Shown: positions 53,182 through 63,619, numbered from the stretch's first letter. The stretch: DNA of 64,000 nt from Ensifer sp. IC4062 (GCF_020193575.1 NZ_JADYVD010000020.1:62001-126000); one strand, 5' to 3'. Numbers and translations: made by a program. The notes: generated by a model from the sequence alone, not told the origin.

Positions 53182-54109
53182 GGACAACCTCCCGGAAATA
53201 CCGATTATAAGCTTGGTCGAGCCGCGCGCGACGCAGGTCCAAATTCTTCAGGGAACCACCAGCACCGACGACAAGGCGGGCGAGTTCCGGGCGAACATCG
53301 CGTTCGGCTTCGACCAGCCAATGGCCCTGGCGACCCGGCACGATCGACTTCACGCCCTCGGCCGACATGCACAATTCGGAAAGGTCGACGCCATCGACCT
53401 CGACATCGATGATGAATGCGCCACCACCGATCTTAGCGGCGAGCTCTTCGATTGTGCCGAGGAAGCCGATCCTGCCGTTGCTGAACAAAGCGATGCGATC
53501 GCAGACCGTTTGCACCACGTTGAGCATGTGCGACGACAAAAGGATCGTCATGCCGTCGCGGCTCAGCGCCTGGATTAGCTCGAGCAACTCATGGGTCGAT
53601 TGTGGATCGAGGCCCGAGGTCGGCTCGTCCAGGACCGCGACGGAGCACTTGCGCATCAGAAGTTCGGCCAGGCCGAGCCGCTGACGCATGCCACGGGAGT
53701 ACGTGCCGACACGCCTGTCTGCGACCCCAGCCAGCCGCACCTTGTCGAGCGCCGCGGCAATGCGTTCTCTTGCAAGCTCGGAAGACATACCGGCTAGGCG
53801 GGCGGCATAGGCAAGGTTTTCTCTTCCCGACATGTTGTCGTAAAATCCGACGGCGTCTGGCAAATAGCCGACCTCTTGCTTTACCTCGAGCGGTTGGTGC
53901 AGCGGGTCCTTACCAAGAATGCGTACGCTGCCCTCGGTCGGCTCAGTCAAGCCCAGCAGCATCAGGATCGTGGTCGTTTTGCCGGCGCCGTTTGGTCCGA
54001 GCAAGCCGACGACTTCTCCGGCACGAGCCGACAAATCAATACCGGCGACAGCCACGGCGGAGCCGTAGCGCTTCACCAGTCCTTGTGCCTCTATGACCGT
54101 CGTGTTCAT
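53171..54109 (-). CDS. ABC transporter ATP-binding protein
   Basis: A 312-residue single ABC ATPase. Walker A is [16 protein letters not shown] (about 33-48), the signature region is [15 protein letters not shown], Walker B is [15 protein letters not shown], and the switch is ILLSSHMLN. All are intact. The C-terminal 90 residues are the regulatory tail seen in NatA/CcmA/NosF-type exporters. It starts at ATG 54109, overlapping the NEW3 protein's stop by four bases, and is coupled to the permease downstream. It powers the exporter from the cytoplasmic side. Confidence 0.93.
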   Translation of the reverse strand: MNTTVIEAQGLVKRYGSAVAVAGIDLSARAGEVVGLLGPNGAGKTTTILMLLGLTEPTEGSVRILGKDPLHQPLEVKQEVGYLPDAVGFYDNMSGRENLAYAARLAGMSSELARERIAAALDKVRLAGVADRRVGTYSRGMRQRLGLAELLMRKCSVAVLDEPTSGLDPQSTHELLELIQALSRDGMTILLSSHMLNVVQTVCDRIALFSNGRIGFLGTIEELAAKIGGGAFIIDVEVDGVDLSELCMSAEGVKSIVPGRQGHWLVEAERDVRPELARLVVGAGGSLKNLDLRRARLDQAYNRYFREVVHDA

Positions 54110-55293
54110 CGCCGTCCATACCTCATCACCGCCAGACCGAGGACGAGCACCGCGGTTGCGATGACGCCAAGTCCGGCCATGCCCCAGATCGTCGACGTGT
54201 TGACGGTGACGCGGAACTGAGCCGACTCCGACACGGGCCCGCCACTCGCGCGCACCGAGACCATGTAGTCGCCCGCTATTGCCTTTTCAGAAGGGGTAAT
54301 CCTGACGTTCACCTGCCTCGTAGCATCGGGAGCGATCAAATCGACGCGCTCGGGCTCGAATTCGACTTTCCAGCCTGATGGGGGACTAGCCGACAGTTCG
54401 ATGTTGGTCGCCGGCGCACTGCCATTGTTGGCGAGTGTGAACGGGAAGCTCGCTTCCTTGCCGGCCTCGGCCTGCCCGGAGAGGCGTTCCTGCGGACCAG
54501 TCAATGTAACGTCCGGTTGGCCGGTCACTTCAATACTGAGCTCGGTCGTAGCGCTCGCTCCACCGCCCGCCACTTCGACCACGACCGGGTAGCGGGCAGC
54601 CGGTGCGGACCTCGGCGGTGTGACTTCCAATGTCAGGTTCTCGCTCGCCCCGGCCTCGATCGGCAACCCGGTAATCTCTTCCGAGCCATAGCCGCGCTTG
54701 AAGCGTGACTGAAATCCCTCGGGCACATTGGCGGCGAGACTGAACAGGTTCTCTTCCGCGCCCTCATTGGTGGCTTCGATCTTGAAACTGAAGGTGGAGC
54801 TGGCCGTACCTCGCAGCGCCGGCAACTCGGATTTCAGCTCCAAGCCACCCTCCGCCGCCTCCGATAGTGTCACCACAAGGGGAAGATCGGCGGTCTGGTT
54901 CGCGTATCGCGCTTTCACGCTGATCGGAACGCGTTCGCCGCTCGCGCCCTCAGGCGGCGTCAGTTCCAGATTGATTTCCTGTGTCGCATCTGGCGCCACG
55001 ATGACAGCCGAGACCTCGCGGTTGCCACCTTTCAGCGACCATTCCCAACCATTAGGAATGCCTGTAACTTCAAGTGACGCCCGCTGCGGCGGCAGATTGG
55101 CATTGCGCAGCGTCAGCGGAATCGTTTCCGTTTCTCCCGGGCGGATCGCGAGTTCCGGATGCGGTGTCGTGAGCCAGAAGCCGGTAAGCTTAGCGCCTTC
55201 CTGCTGCTGGTCCTGAGCAACAGCCGCTGTGCATGCAAATGTCGCTCCAAGGGCCAATGCTGCTGCAGTGATCCATCGAGCAATTGTCCTCAT
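54106..55293 (-). CDS. Exported NEW3-domain protein with a C-terminal membrane anchor
   Basis: A 395-residue protein with signal peptide [19 protein letters not shown] up to AQDQ, about three Ig-like NEW3 domains, and a C-terminal helix [20 protein letters not shown] followed by MRYGRR, which anchors it in the inner membrane with the body in the periplasm. Domain marks are [33 protein letters not shown], and repeated PP-S/E-G segments. It is translationally coupled (four-base overlap) to an ABC ATPase and permease, so it is probably the periplasmic part of that exporter. NEW3-ABC combinations occur in several bacteria; the substrate is unknown. Confidence 0.8.
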   Translation of the reverse strand: MRTIARWITAAALALGATFACTAAVAQDQQQEGAKLTGFWLTTPHPELAIRPGETETIPLTLRNANLPPQRASLEVTGIPNGWEWSLKGGNREVSAVIVAPDATQEINLELTPPEGASGERVPISVKARYANQTADLPLVVTLSEAAEGGLELKSELPALRGTASSTFSFKIEATNEGAEENLFSLAANVPEGFQSRFKRGYGSEEITGLPIEAGASENLTLEVTPPRSAPAARYPVVVEVAGGGASATTELSIEVTGQPDVTLTGPQERLSGQAEAGKEASFPFTLANNGSAPATNIELSASPPSGWKVEFEPERVDLIAPDATRQVNVRITPSEKAIAGDYMVSVRASGGPVSESAQFRVTVNTSTIWGMAGLGVIATAVLVLGLAVMRYGRR

Positions 55294-55336
55294 CTCATTC
55301 TCCCTTCAACGTTTGAATCCACGCGCGCGGCGGCCG

Positions 55337-56677
55337 CTAACCGATCACCAGGAACAGTTTTGAGCCGCCGCGAAACAGATCGAGCGCAATCGTGCCGCCG
55401 GCGTCCTTTAACGCCGCCGCGAGCTCCGCGACGGTCCCGATCGGCTGGCGATTGACGGCAACGATCACGTCGCCCGCGCGCAAACCCGATCGCTCTGCTG
55501 CGCTTCCATCCTCAATGTTGGAGACAACCACATTACCCGCCGCATCCTGGAACTGCGCGCCCTGCAGGGGAGCGGGTATCGCCTCGGCCTCAGCATTTGC
55601 CTCGGCCGGCTCAATGCGCATTGTCACCGTTTTGCGAGCCTGATCGCGCAGATATTCGATCTCGACCTGCGATCCGACCTGAGCCAGGCCAATACGATTG
55701 CGCAGATCTGCCGAGCCGGTGATTTTGTGATTGTTGACGGCGAGGATGACATCGCCGGCTTGAAGCCCGGCGTGCGCCGCCGGCGAATTCTGCTCAATGC
55801 TTCCGACGACGGCGCCGGAGCTCTCCTCTATGCGGAGCGCTTCGGCCAGGTCCGGCGTCAGATCCTGAACGGAGATGCCGATCCGGCCGCGCCGCACTTC
55901 GCCATGCTTGATCAGTTGCTCCATCACTGCCGACGCCATCGCGATCGGAACCGAAAAACCAATGCCGACATTGCCGCCGGCCGGCGCGACGATCGCGGTG
56001 TTGATGCCGACCAGCAGGCCGTCCGCGGTGACCAGTGCGCCTCCCGAGTTGCCCGGATTGATCGAAGCATCCGTCTGGATGAAATCTTCATAGCCCTCGA
56101 CATTGATGCCGCCACGACCAAGGGCGCTGACTATGCCGGAGGTGACGGTCTGGCCAAGTCCAAACGGATTGCCGATCGCAACTACCGAGTCGCCGACCCG
56201 GAGGGCGCCGGAGTCGCCAAACGGAAGCGCCCTCAGCTTGTCTGCGTCGATCTTCAGCAAGGCTATATCGGTGGCCTCGTCGCTGCCCACCAGTTCAGCG
56301 GTGAAGCGCCGGCGGTCCTTTAGGGTCACGCCGATCTCGCCGGCGTCAGCGACCACGTGGTGATTGGTGAGAATATAGCCCTTCTCGGCGTTAACGATGA
56401 CGCCGGAGCCGGCGCTCAGCCGCTGCTGCTGCTCCGGAAGCTTGAAATAGCGGCGGAAGAAGGGATCGTTGTAGAGAGGATTGGTTGCGGCCGGAGCGCG
56501 CGATCTCACCGCAATGTTGACGACCGCCGGCGTGATCTCCTCCAGGACGTCAGCGAGGGATCGTTGAGTGACTGCCGAAATGGCCGTCTGCGGCTGCGCC
56601 GCCGATCGCGGCCCAGGAACCATAACCAGGACGAGTGCGGCGAATACGCCAACATATTTCGACGAACGCGTGGTCAT
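55337..56677 (-). CDS. degP: Periplasmic serine protease DegP/HtrA (Do family)
   Basis: A 446-residue trypsin-like protease-chaperone. A signal peptide (YVGVFAALVLVMVPGPRSAA) is followed by the catalytic domain with the triad His 107 (YILTNHHVV), Asp 137 (SDEATDIALLKI) and Ser 211 (INPGNSGGALV), and by two PDZ domains (starting about 270 and 370). All catalytic residues are intact. It refolds or degrades damaged envelope proteins. Start ATG 56677 has GGGGGG upstream; a longer frame to 56818 lacks a signal and reads as non-coding. It lies downstream of groEL on the same strand, separated by a hairpin. A decayed partial copy lies at 61435. Confidence 0.93.
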   Translation of the reverse strand: MTTRSSKYVGVFAALVLVMVPGPRSAAQPQTAISAVTQRSLADVLEEITPAVVNIAVRSRAPAATNPLYNDPFFRRYFKLPEQQQRLSAGSGVIVNAEKGYILTNHHVVADAGEIGVTLKDRRRFTAELVGSDEATDIALLKIDADKLRALPFGDSGALRVGDSVVAIGNPFGLGQTVTSGIVSALGRGGINVEGYEDFIQTDASINPGNSGGALVTADGLLVGINTAIVAPAGGNVGIGFSVPIAMASAVMEQLIKHGEVRRGRIGISVQDLTPDLAEALRIEESSGAVVGSIEQNSPAAHAGLQAGDVILAVNNHKITGSADLRNRIGLAQVGSQVEIEYLRDQARKTVTMRIEPAEANAEAEAIPAPLQGAQFQDAAGNVVVSNIEDGSAAERSGLRAGDVIVAVNRQPIGTVAELAAALKDAGGTIALDLFRGGSKLFLVIG

Positions 56678-56839
56678 TTTTCCCCCCGATTTCTTCAGAT
56701 CCTCCTTCGGAGCGGACTGGCGGGCCTCGGGTCCAGCTTCGTCGGAGCCACGTCTCGGGCTCCTGCCAACCTGCTCCAATCGATGTTCGAACGCCTTACC
56801 CGTTGACGGGCGAGGCATCAGTTCACAGCTCCACCAAGC

Positions 56840-56864
56840 GGTCCGCGCCCATCGGGCGCGGACC
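56840..56864 (-). terminator. Hairpin after groEL
   Basis: A perfect 11-pair GC-rich stem, GGTCCGCGCCC / GGGCGCGGACC with a 3-base loop, begins 11 bases after the groEL stop. It lacks a T-run on the minus strand, so it may end or attenuate groESL transcription before degP. Confidence 0.6.
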
Positions 56865-56875
56865 TATCGCTTCGG

Positions 56876-58516
<1,641 letters not shown>

Positions 58517-58532
58517 TCAATCGGCCCGGCTC

Positions 58533-58844
58533 TCAGGCGACCTTTTTCGCCGAGGTCTCTCTCTCGATCACGCCCATCACGTCGGCTTCCTTCATGATCA
58601 GAAGCTCCTCGCCATCGAGCTTGATTTCTGTGCCGGACCATTTGCCGAACAGGATCCGGTCGCCGGCTTTGACATCGAGCTCGACGAGCTTGCCGCTGTC
58701 GTCGCGTGCGCCCGGGCCAACGGCGATAACCTCGCCTTCCTGCGGCTTTTCCTTCGCCGTGTCGGGAATGATGATGCCGCCGGCCGTCTTCTCCTCGGCT
58801 TCAATGCGGCGGACCAGAATACGGTCATGCAAGGGACGGAACAT
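58533..58844 (-). CDS. groES: Co-chaperonin GroES (10 kDa)
   Basis: A 103-residue co-chaperonin forming the heptameric lid of GroEL. It begins [19 protein letters not shown]. The mobile loop is [16 protein letters not shown], then [15 protein letters not shown], and [13 protein letters not shown] near the end. Length and motifs are standard. ATG 58844 has GAGGAGAG upstream. It is first in the groESL operon; the CIRCE operator and a sigma-32-like promoter lie 100-175 bases upstream. Confidence 0.96.
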   Translation of the reverse strand: MFRPLHDRILVRRIEAEEKTAGGIIIPDTAKEKPQEGEVIAVGPGARDDSGKLVELDVKAGDRILFGKWSGTEIKLDGEELLIMKEADVMGVIERETSAKKVA

Positions 58845-58945
58845 GTCGCTCTCCTCGTGGACTACAGATTTTTAGAGAGTCCTCCGCGCCGCAATCCGAG
58901 ACGAATCCGGCGCGGGACGCACGATGTTTTGGGCATCGCGCCAAT

Positions 58946-58978
58946 CGATCTGGTTTCTGGTTTTTCGAGTTTCAAGGG
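58946..58978 (-). promoter_or_regulatory. Sigma-32-type heat-shock promoter candidate for groESL
   Basis: On the minus strand, CCCTTGAAA (58978-58970) matches the RpoH -35 element. 16 bases later, CCAGATCG resembles the -10 element (consensus CCCCATNT). It lies about 100 bases upstream of groES and just inside the CIRCE element. The -10 match is partial. Confidence 0.5.
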
Positions 58979-58992
58979 GGCGACGTAATTTT

Positions 58993-59019
58993 TTAGCACT
59001 CCACCACATGGAGTGCTAA
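58993..59019. promoter_or_regulatory. CIRCE operator (HrcA binding site)
   Basis: TTAGCACTC-CACCACATG-GAGTGCTAA: an exact match to the CIRCE consensus with its 9-base spacer. HrcA binding here represses groESL until heat stress. It lies between groESL and the divergent hsp20 gene and could affect both. Confidence 0.95.
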
Positions 59020-59112
59020 AGGACTGATTTAGCGGGATGTTTTCTGCCGATCCTATTCAAGCGGTCCCAACTCACCTCTTGACGCGACGCTCTGGAGTCA
59101 CCAACTCATTCC

Positions 59113-59203
59113 TGCCGATGCCCAATTGGGGTCGGCATGGTCAGGGAGCGCCACGCTTCTTGGCGCTTCCTCGTATCTATGTTGCTCTACGGAGGATGTA
59201 GCT
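59113..59203 (+). promoter_or_regulatory. ROSE-like RNA thermometer leader of the hsp20 gene
   Basis: The leader before ATG 59204 can fold into successive hairpins: TGCCGA/TCGGCA (59113-59137) and AGCGCCA/TGGCGCT (59147-59167). Then comes a final segment in which TTGCT (59182-59186) faces the ribosome-binding site GGAGGA (59191-59196). That TTGCT...GGAGGA arrangement is the conserved end of ROSE elements, which hide the ribosome-binding site at low temperature in rhizobial small heat-shock genes. A possible CTTGAC -35 at 59078 may be the promoter. Confidence 0.72.
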
Positions 59204-59662
59204 ATGAGAACAAGCTTCGACTTCACCCCCTTCTACAGGTCCAGCATCGGCTTCGATCGCATGTTCGATCTGCTGGAAAACGCCAGCCTCAACGCCGAAA
59301 ACTGGCCGCCCTACAACATCGTCAAACTTGGCGAAGATGCCTACCGCATCGTCATCGCGGTAGCCGGTTTTGCCGAAGACGAACTGACGATCACCCACGA
59401 GGCGAACATGCTCGTGGTCACCGGCACCAAGTCAGAGGATGAGGAGGTAGAGTACCTCCATCAGGGCCTTGCCGTACGGTCGTTCGCGCGCAGATTCGAA
59501 CTCGCCGATCATGTCCTCGTCGAGGGCGCAAAGCTCGAAAATGGGCTGCTCGTCATCACTCTCAGAAGGGAGATACCTGAGGAGATGAAGCCGCGTCGGA
59601 TCACCATCCAAACCGAGACGATGCCGGCTTCGAAGCAGATCGAAGGCGAGAAGGCAGCCTAG
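59204..59662 (+). CDS. Small heat-shock protein Hsp20/IbpA type
   Basis: A 152-residue alpha-crystallin-type chaperone. The N-terminus DFTPFYRSSIGFDRMFDLL is the IbpA/class A pattern. The alpha-crystallin domain runs from NWPPYNIVKLGEDAYRIVIA through FAEDELTITHEANMLVVTG to LENGLLVITLRREIPEEMKP, and the tail has I-T-I (PRRITIQ). It holds unfolding proteins for refolding by other chaperones. ATG 59204 is fixed by GGAGGA and by the ROSE-like leader. An upstream start at 59126 would run through that leader and is unlikely. It is the first of two adjacent hsp20 genes. Confidence 0.93.
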   Translation: MRTSFDFTPFYRSSIGFDRMFDLLENASLNAENWPPYNIVKLGEDAYRIVIAVAGFAEDELTITHEANMLVVTGTKSEDEEVEYLHQGLAVRSFARRFELADHVLVEGAKLENGLLVITLRREIPEEMKPRRITIQTETMPASKQIEGEKAA

Positions 59663-59681
59663 AGGGCGCGCACCGCTCGAA

Positions 59682-59707
59682 CCTCGCCGGTCGCCGAACA
59701 GGCGAGG
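59682..59707 (+). terminator. Hairpin between the hsp20 genes
   Basis: A 7-pair stem CCTCGCC / GGCGAGG with a 12-base loop, 20 bases after the first hsp20 stop, without a T-run. It may be an attenuator or processing site rather than a full terminator. Confidence 0.35.
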
Positions 59708-59763
59708 GGAGGGAGACTGCGCCAAAGCAAAAGGAGAGAATGAAACGAAGAAAGGATGAAGCC

Positions 59764-60273
59764 ATGAATGTACGTAACCTGATCCCGTGGAACCGTGGCA
59801 GCAGCCACGTCCCGAGCGTCTATCGCGGCGATGACATGGATCCGTTCCTGTCGTTGCACCGCAATGTCAACCGTCTGTTCGACGACGTCTTCCGCGGCTT
59901 CGGTCAGCCATCGCCGTTCGGTGGCATGACGCCCTTCAATGGATCGTGGCCGACCGTGGAGGTCGAGGAGAACGACAACGAGATCCGCGTGATAGCGGAA
60001 GTTCCGGGCATCGATCCAGACGATGTCGAGGTGCTGCTGGATGATGGTGTGCTTACACTTCGCGGCGAGAAGAAATCGGAAACCGAGGACAAGGATCGCC
60101 GGTTCACAGAGCGCTACTACGGGCGCTTCGAACGGCGGCTGGCTCTTGGTGGCCAGGTCGATGAGAACAAGGTCGCCGCGACATTCAAGAACGGTCTTCT
60201 CGCAGTGACATTGCCGAAGACCGAAAAGGCGCGAACTAACGTCAAGCGCATTACGATCGACAGCACCAAATGA
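59764..60273 (+). CDS. Small heat-shock protein Hsp20, second type
   Basis: A 169-residue alpha-crystallin protein of a different subclass from its neighbour. It starts MNVRNLIPWNRGSSHVPSVY and has a longer N-terminal arm (FLSLHRNVNRLFDDVFRGFG). Its domain runs from WPTVEVEENDNEIRVIAEVP through DDVEVLLDDGVLTLRGEKK to FKNGLLAVTLPKTEK and ends VKRITID. This is the class C/Hsp20 type common in rhizobia. ATG 59764 is preferred by family length; ATG 59740, with AAAGGAGAG just before it, would add eight residues. The two hsp20 genes likely form mixed oligomers or act in series. Confidence 0.92.
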   Translation: MNVRNLIPWNRGSSHVPSVYRGDDMDPFLSLHRNVNRLFDDVFRGFGQPSPFGGMTPFNGSWPTVEVEENDNEIRVIAEVPGIDPDDVEVLLDDGVLTLRGEKKSETEDKDRRFTERYYGRFERRLALGGQVDENKVAATFKNGLLAVTLPKTEKARTNVKRITIDSTK

Positions 60274-60280
60274 TACCGAC

Positions 60281-60309
60281 GCCAGCCGGCGCGGAATGGC
60301 CCGGCTGGC
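60281..60309 (+). terminator. Hairpin after the second hsp20 gene
   Basis: A perfect 9-pair stem GCCAGCCGG / CCGGCTGGC with an 11-base loop starts 7 bases after the stop. There is no T-run. It may be a partial terminator or mRNA-stabilising structure ahead of the NDUFS4-like gene. Confidence 0.45.
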
Positions 60310-60338
60310 AGTTGGCGAGCAAGCAAGGGAAGACGTCG

Positions 60339-60701
60339 ATGACCAGGCCCCTGAAGCGGGACATGCAAACGAACCGTGCTAACCGGAAGTTCGAAGAGCA
60401 TGTCGACTCGCGCCCTATGATCGACATCAACGGATCGCAAATCGGGGGTGATCGTGTCGCACGTATTTTTCGCCCCTCACGCTCGGTGATGACTTCGGCG
60501 CGCGTGTCTAGGCGACCTTGGTTGCTCGTTTTCGAACAGCAAGTCCCGCCCGTTATCGACTATCTGATGGGCTACACGGGCGGGAGTGACACACTGACTC
60601 AGGTGGAACTGCGCTTTCCATCCCGCGATGCCGCCATTGCCTACGCCGAACGACACAAACTAAATTACATCGTCGTGGACGACAGGAAGCGTGACCTGTA
60701 G
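60339..60701 (+). CDS. NDUFS4-like ETC complex I accessory protein
   Basis: A 120-residue protein whose C-terminal 80 residues match the ETC complex I subunit region (NDUFS4 type): ARIFRPSRSVMTSARVSRRP, WLLVFEQQVPP, and DTLTQVELRFPSRDAAIAYAERHKLNYIV. The housekeeping alphaproteobacterial NDUFS4 is usually a stand-alone gene unlinked to heat-shock genes. This copy follows two hsp20 genes by 65 bases and is probably co-expressed with them. I start it at ATG 60339 (AAGGGAAG upstream). It may stabilise complex I under heat or be a repurposed paralogue; this is inference. Confidence 0.75.
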   Translation: MTRPLKRDMQTNRANRKFEEHVDSRPMIDINGSQIGGDRVARIFRPSRSVMTSARVSRRPWLLVFEQQVPPVIDYLMGYTGGSDTLTQVELRFPSRDAAIAYAERHKLNYIVVDDRKRDL

Positions 60702-60940
60702 TTTTCGAGTGAGGGAGCGTGCTTAGCTTTTCCATCGATGCTCTAGGGCAGCCTTCCCTTTCAGTCCCGTCGTTTGCCGATCGGCAGAAGGCCCCCGCTG
60801 CGGCGGCCTTCATGACCTTACCAGCTCTATCGAAACGCTTTGAGGCGATGGCGAAAGCTCTGGCGCGCCGCCGAGCAAATTCTCGCGAGCAAATTCTCGC
60901 AAGTGCGGGGCACTTAAAGTGCCAGCCCACTTTAGCCGTT

Positions 60941-61243
60941 CTAGGCATGCGAGCGCTGACCGCCAGCCCCCTTCTTCGTCCCGAGCGGTCCGTCCGCGAG
61001 CGTCGACATGCCCGCATCTCGGCAGGCGTCAATGAACGCCTCGCGCGCGATGGCGACTGGCGTCATTCGGTTCAGAGCACGGCGGCACGTTTGAACCGCC
61101 CGATTGTATTTTCCGCCTCGATCGTTCGCCCAATCCTCTTCGAGGAAATCGAGCACATCGTTCACAGAAGCGAAGACCTGGGGCGCCCCGTCCTTCATAT
61201 GAACGGTGACGGGAGTCATCCAGACCAATTCCGGGTTGAGCAT
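60941..61243 (-). CDS. DUF982 protein
   Basis: A 100-residue DUF982 protein. It begins MLNPELVWMTPVTVHMKDG, continues VNDVLDFLEEDWANDRGGKY, has NRAVQTCRRALNRMTPVAIA, and closes REAFIDACRDAGMSTL. ATG 61243 has the strong site AAAGGAGGAC upstream; a start 18 bases earlier has no such site. It is monocistronic and antisense to its neighbours. Function unknown. It is more typical of the family than the copy at 51881. Confidence 0.85.
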   Translation of the reverse strand: MLNPELVWMTPVTVHMKDGAPQVFASVNDVLDFLEEDWANDRGGKYNRAVQTCRRALNRMTPVAIAREAFIDACRDAGMSTLADGPLGTKKGAGGQRSHA

Positions 61244-61434
61244 GATGTCCTCCTTTCGCATTCACACCGGATGAAAAAGAAGTGAAAAACATATTGGTGC
61301 GAATAAGCGAATTTCAAGCTCGCAGAACCAATCGCCGTACTGACGATTCACGCCTACTTCGCGCAAGATCTGAACAGCTCCGCTCCAGCCTCCAAGAGAG
61401 GAACTCCGGCGAGAGGTGGCCTGGAGAATGCCTG

Positions 61435-61900
61435 CTAGTTTAATTTCCTACCACAAAAGGCGCTTTGGGCAGGGCCGGTCCGTCCGAATGCTCGCAGTTC
61501 GGCAGTAGCGCGAGACCGCACATCTCCGGCCTGAAGGCCTTCCCGGGCCGGGGGTGTCGCGTTCGACGCCACTGCGCCATGGGTTTCGCTTATGCCGAGC
61601 GCTTCGGCGATGTCCGGCGTCAGATCCCGGATCGCGACGCCGACACGGCCTCGCCGCAACTCACCGTGCTCGATCAGTTGCTTCATCACGTCCGACGGGA
61701 TGGAAATCGGAACGGCAAAACCAATGCCAACATTCATGATGGCGGTGTTGATACCCACCGGCCGCCCATCCGTCGTGACCAGAGCGTCGCCGGAGTTGCC
61801 GGGATTGATCGAGGCGTCTGTCTGGATGAAATCCTCGTAGCCTTCGACATTGATGCCGCTGCCGCGCTGAGGATGCCCGAAGTCACCGTCTCTACGCCCG
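61435..61900 (-). pseudogene. Decayed partial degP/HtrA copy
   Basis: A fragment corresponding to about residues 190-360 of the intact DegP at 55337. It keeps [20 protein letters not shown] and INTAI...[10 protein letters not shown] and the start of PDZ1 ([20 protein letters not shown]). It has lost the signal peptide and the His and Asp of the triad. The Ser motif reads [10 protein letters not shown] (Asp for Gly after Ser-Gly), and a six-residue deletion occurs before NVGIG. The frame becomes unrelated after GLQAGDV. Sequence upstream of the fragment on the minus strand (about 61900-61920) is already frameshifted. It is a truncated duplicate. Confidence 0.8.
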
Positions 61901-62026
61901 CTCAAGCGCGAGGTAACCACCGGAGAGGATGGGCAAGATCGACTGGAAACCCCATATTGAGCTTGCCACAGAGGTGCGCTCTGCGACTCAAATCCTAAGC
62001 GCAGGTCAAATCGATGGAGGTCATCG

Positions 62027-62944
62027 GTGACTGACGATCCATATCAGATTCTGAACGTTCCGCGTACGGCCACACAGAACGACATCCGAAAGGCCTACCG
62101 CAAGCGCGCAAAGGAATTGCATCCGGATCTGCATCCCGGCGACAAGAAGGTAGAGGCTCAATTCAAGGCACTTTCGGCAGCTTACCATCTACTTAACGAT
62201 CCCGAGCAGCGCGCCCGTTTTGATCGCGGCGAGATCGATGCTTCCGGGGCGGAGCGGCCCCAGCAACGTTTCTACAGGAACTTTGCCGACGCGGATCAGG
62301 CCGGCCGGTATACGTCGGCGGGCGGCGCGGGCGAATTCGAGGATCTGTCCGATATCTTCTCCGATCTGTTCGGCCGTGGCCGGGGAGGGGGTGGTTTCCA
62401 AGCGCGGGGGCAGGACCTTCATTACCAGCTGGAGGTCGAGTTCCTGGATGCCGTCAACGGCGCCCGGCGCCGCATCACCCTTCCCGACGGGAATACGCTC
62501 GACTTGAACATTCCGCCCGGCACGCGTGATGGCAGCACGCTGCGGCTGAGAGATAAGGGAGCGCCAGGAATTGGCGGCGGGCCGCGCGGAGATGCGTTTA
62601 TCGAAATCAGTGTCCGTTCTCATCCGGTTTTCCAGCGCAAGGGCGACGATATCGAGGTCGATCTGCCAATCACGCTCTACGAAGCGGTGCTCGGGGCAAA
62701 GATCGAGGTGCCGACCGTCTGCGGACGGGTATCGATGACCGTGCCGAAAGGGTCGAACACCGGCGATGTCCTGCGTCTCAGGGGGAAGGGCGTGAAGACT
62801 GGCCATGGCGCCGCCGGCGATCAGCGCGTCAAGCTGCAGGTGGTTTTGCCCGACAAGGTAGATCCGGCTCTCGAGGCTCTCATGGAAACCTGGCGCCGGG
62901 CGCATCCCTATGATCCGCGCGGTATGCTAAGGAGGGCGTCATGA
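62027..62944 (+). CDS. cbpA: J-domain co-chaperone CbpA/DnaJ-like
   Basis: A 305-residue type II J-protein. The J domain is [21 protein letters not shown] to [10 protein letters not shown], but the HPD tripeptide region reads [13 protein letters not shown], so H-P-D is present. A Gly/Phe linker follows ([15 protein letters not shown]), then two C-terminal substrate-binding domains ([20 protein letters not shown], and [19 protein letters not shown]). There is no zinc-finger region, as in CbpA. It starts at GTG 62027 with GGAGGTC upstream. It recruits DnaK to clients. Its stop overlaps the cbpM start by four bases. Confidence 0.93.
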   Translation: MTDDPYQILNVPRTATQNDIRKAYRKRAKELHPDLHPGDKKVEAQFKALSAAYHLLNDPEQRARFDRGEIDASGAERPQQRFYRNFADADQAGRYTSAGGAGEFEDLSDIFSDLFGRGRGGGGFQARGQDLHYQLEVEFLDAVNGARRRITLPDGNTLDLNIPPGTRDGSTLRLRDKGAPGIGGGPRGDAFIEISVRSHPVFQRKGDDIEVDLPITLYEAVLGAKIEVPTVCGRVSMTVPKGSNTGDVLRLRGKGVKTGHGAAGDQRVKLQVVLPDKVDPALEALMETWRRAHPYDPRGMLRRAS

Positions 62945-63279
62945 GACTGACAGAGGGGCAGGTTCTCCAACTCTTCCGCACTCTCACGGCCAGACAGTTG
63001 CGCCAGTGGGTGCGTCGCGGCTGGATTGTGCCGTCCCAAGTGGAGAGCGTACCACTGTTCGATGATGTCGACATCGCTCGACTCCGCCTGGTTTGTGAAC
63101 TCCGGGATGACATGAACGTCAATGATGACGCCGTGCCGATCATCCTCGCGCTGTTGGATCAGCTCTACGGTTTGAGGCGAGAGCTCAGAACGATTGCGGG
63201 CGCCCTGCGGCGTCAGCCCGATGAGGTCCGTCAGGAGGTCATGCGGGCCATTTCGGTCATCGTGACGCGACAACAATAG
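62941..63279 (+). CDS. cbpM: Chaperone modulator CbpM
   Basis: A 112-residue MerR-like helical protein. LFRTLTARQLRQWVRRGWIVP at the N-terminus recalls a MerR recognition helix, and VPLFDDVDIARLRLVCELRDDMNVNDDAVP completes the domain. A C-terminal coiled helix follows. CbpM binds the J domain of CbpA and inhibits it. ATGA overlap with cbpA gives coupled synthesis of the pair, as in other bacteria. Confidence 0.9.
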   Translation: MRLTEGQVLQLFRTLTARQLRQWVRRGWIVPSQVESVPLFDDVDIARLRLVCELRDDMNVNDDAVPIILALLDQLYGLRRELRTIAGALRRQPDEVRQEVMRAISVIVTRQQ

Positions 63280-63297
63280 TGAAGTTGGCATCGTCCT

Positions 63298-63528
63298 TCA
63301 CTGATCCGCCTGCCGAATTTGTCGATGTTGCGTCGGCAACTTGACCGGTGCCCCGGCCGTGGTGCCGAGCCATGAAGGCGGGTCACTTGCCGGGAACGAC
63401 TCGAGCCCGGCGAGGAACACCCGATCGACGATGTCGTCGGATTCGCTCGGAATGGACGTCGCCTCGTCGCACATGCTCTTGCGGGACTCGCCGGCGACCG
63501 CGAACGCACTTTGGGCCGCGTGCGTCAT
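63298..63528 (-). CDS. Small hypothetical protein
   Basis: A 76-residue soluble protein beginning MTHAAQSAFAVAGESRKSM. ATG 63528 has CGGAGCAG upstream. It contains DDIVDRVFLAGLESFPASDPPSW, in two parts, a Pro-rich motif found in small rhizobial proteins of unknown role. It has no membrane segment. It sits behind the SPW gene on the same strand after a terminator hairpin. Function unknown. Confidence 0.5.
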   Translation of the reverse strand: MTHAAQSAFAVAGESRKSMCDEATSIPSESDDIVDRVFLAGLESFPASDPPSWLGTTAGAPVKLPTQHRQIRQADQ

Positions 63529-63581
63529 GTTCTGCTCCGTAATCTTTCTTGCAGATATGCCAGAGGGTCTGCTCGGAGAAT

Positions 63582-63603
63582 GCCCGCCGCCGGGGCGGCG
63601 GGC
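63582..63603 (-). terminator. Hairpin after the SPW gene
   Basis: A perfect 10-pair GC stem, GCCCGCCGCC / GGCGGCGGGC with a 2-base loop, starts 17 bases past the SPW stop on the minus strand. Only a short mixed AT stretch follows. Confidence 0.6.
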
Positions 63604-63619
63604 ACGAGGGCCGGGCCGA

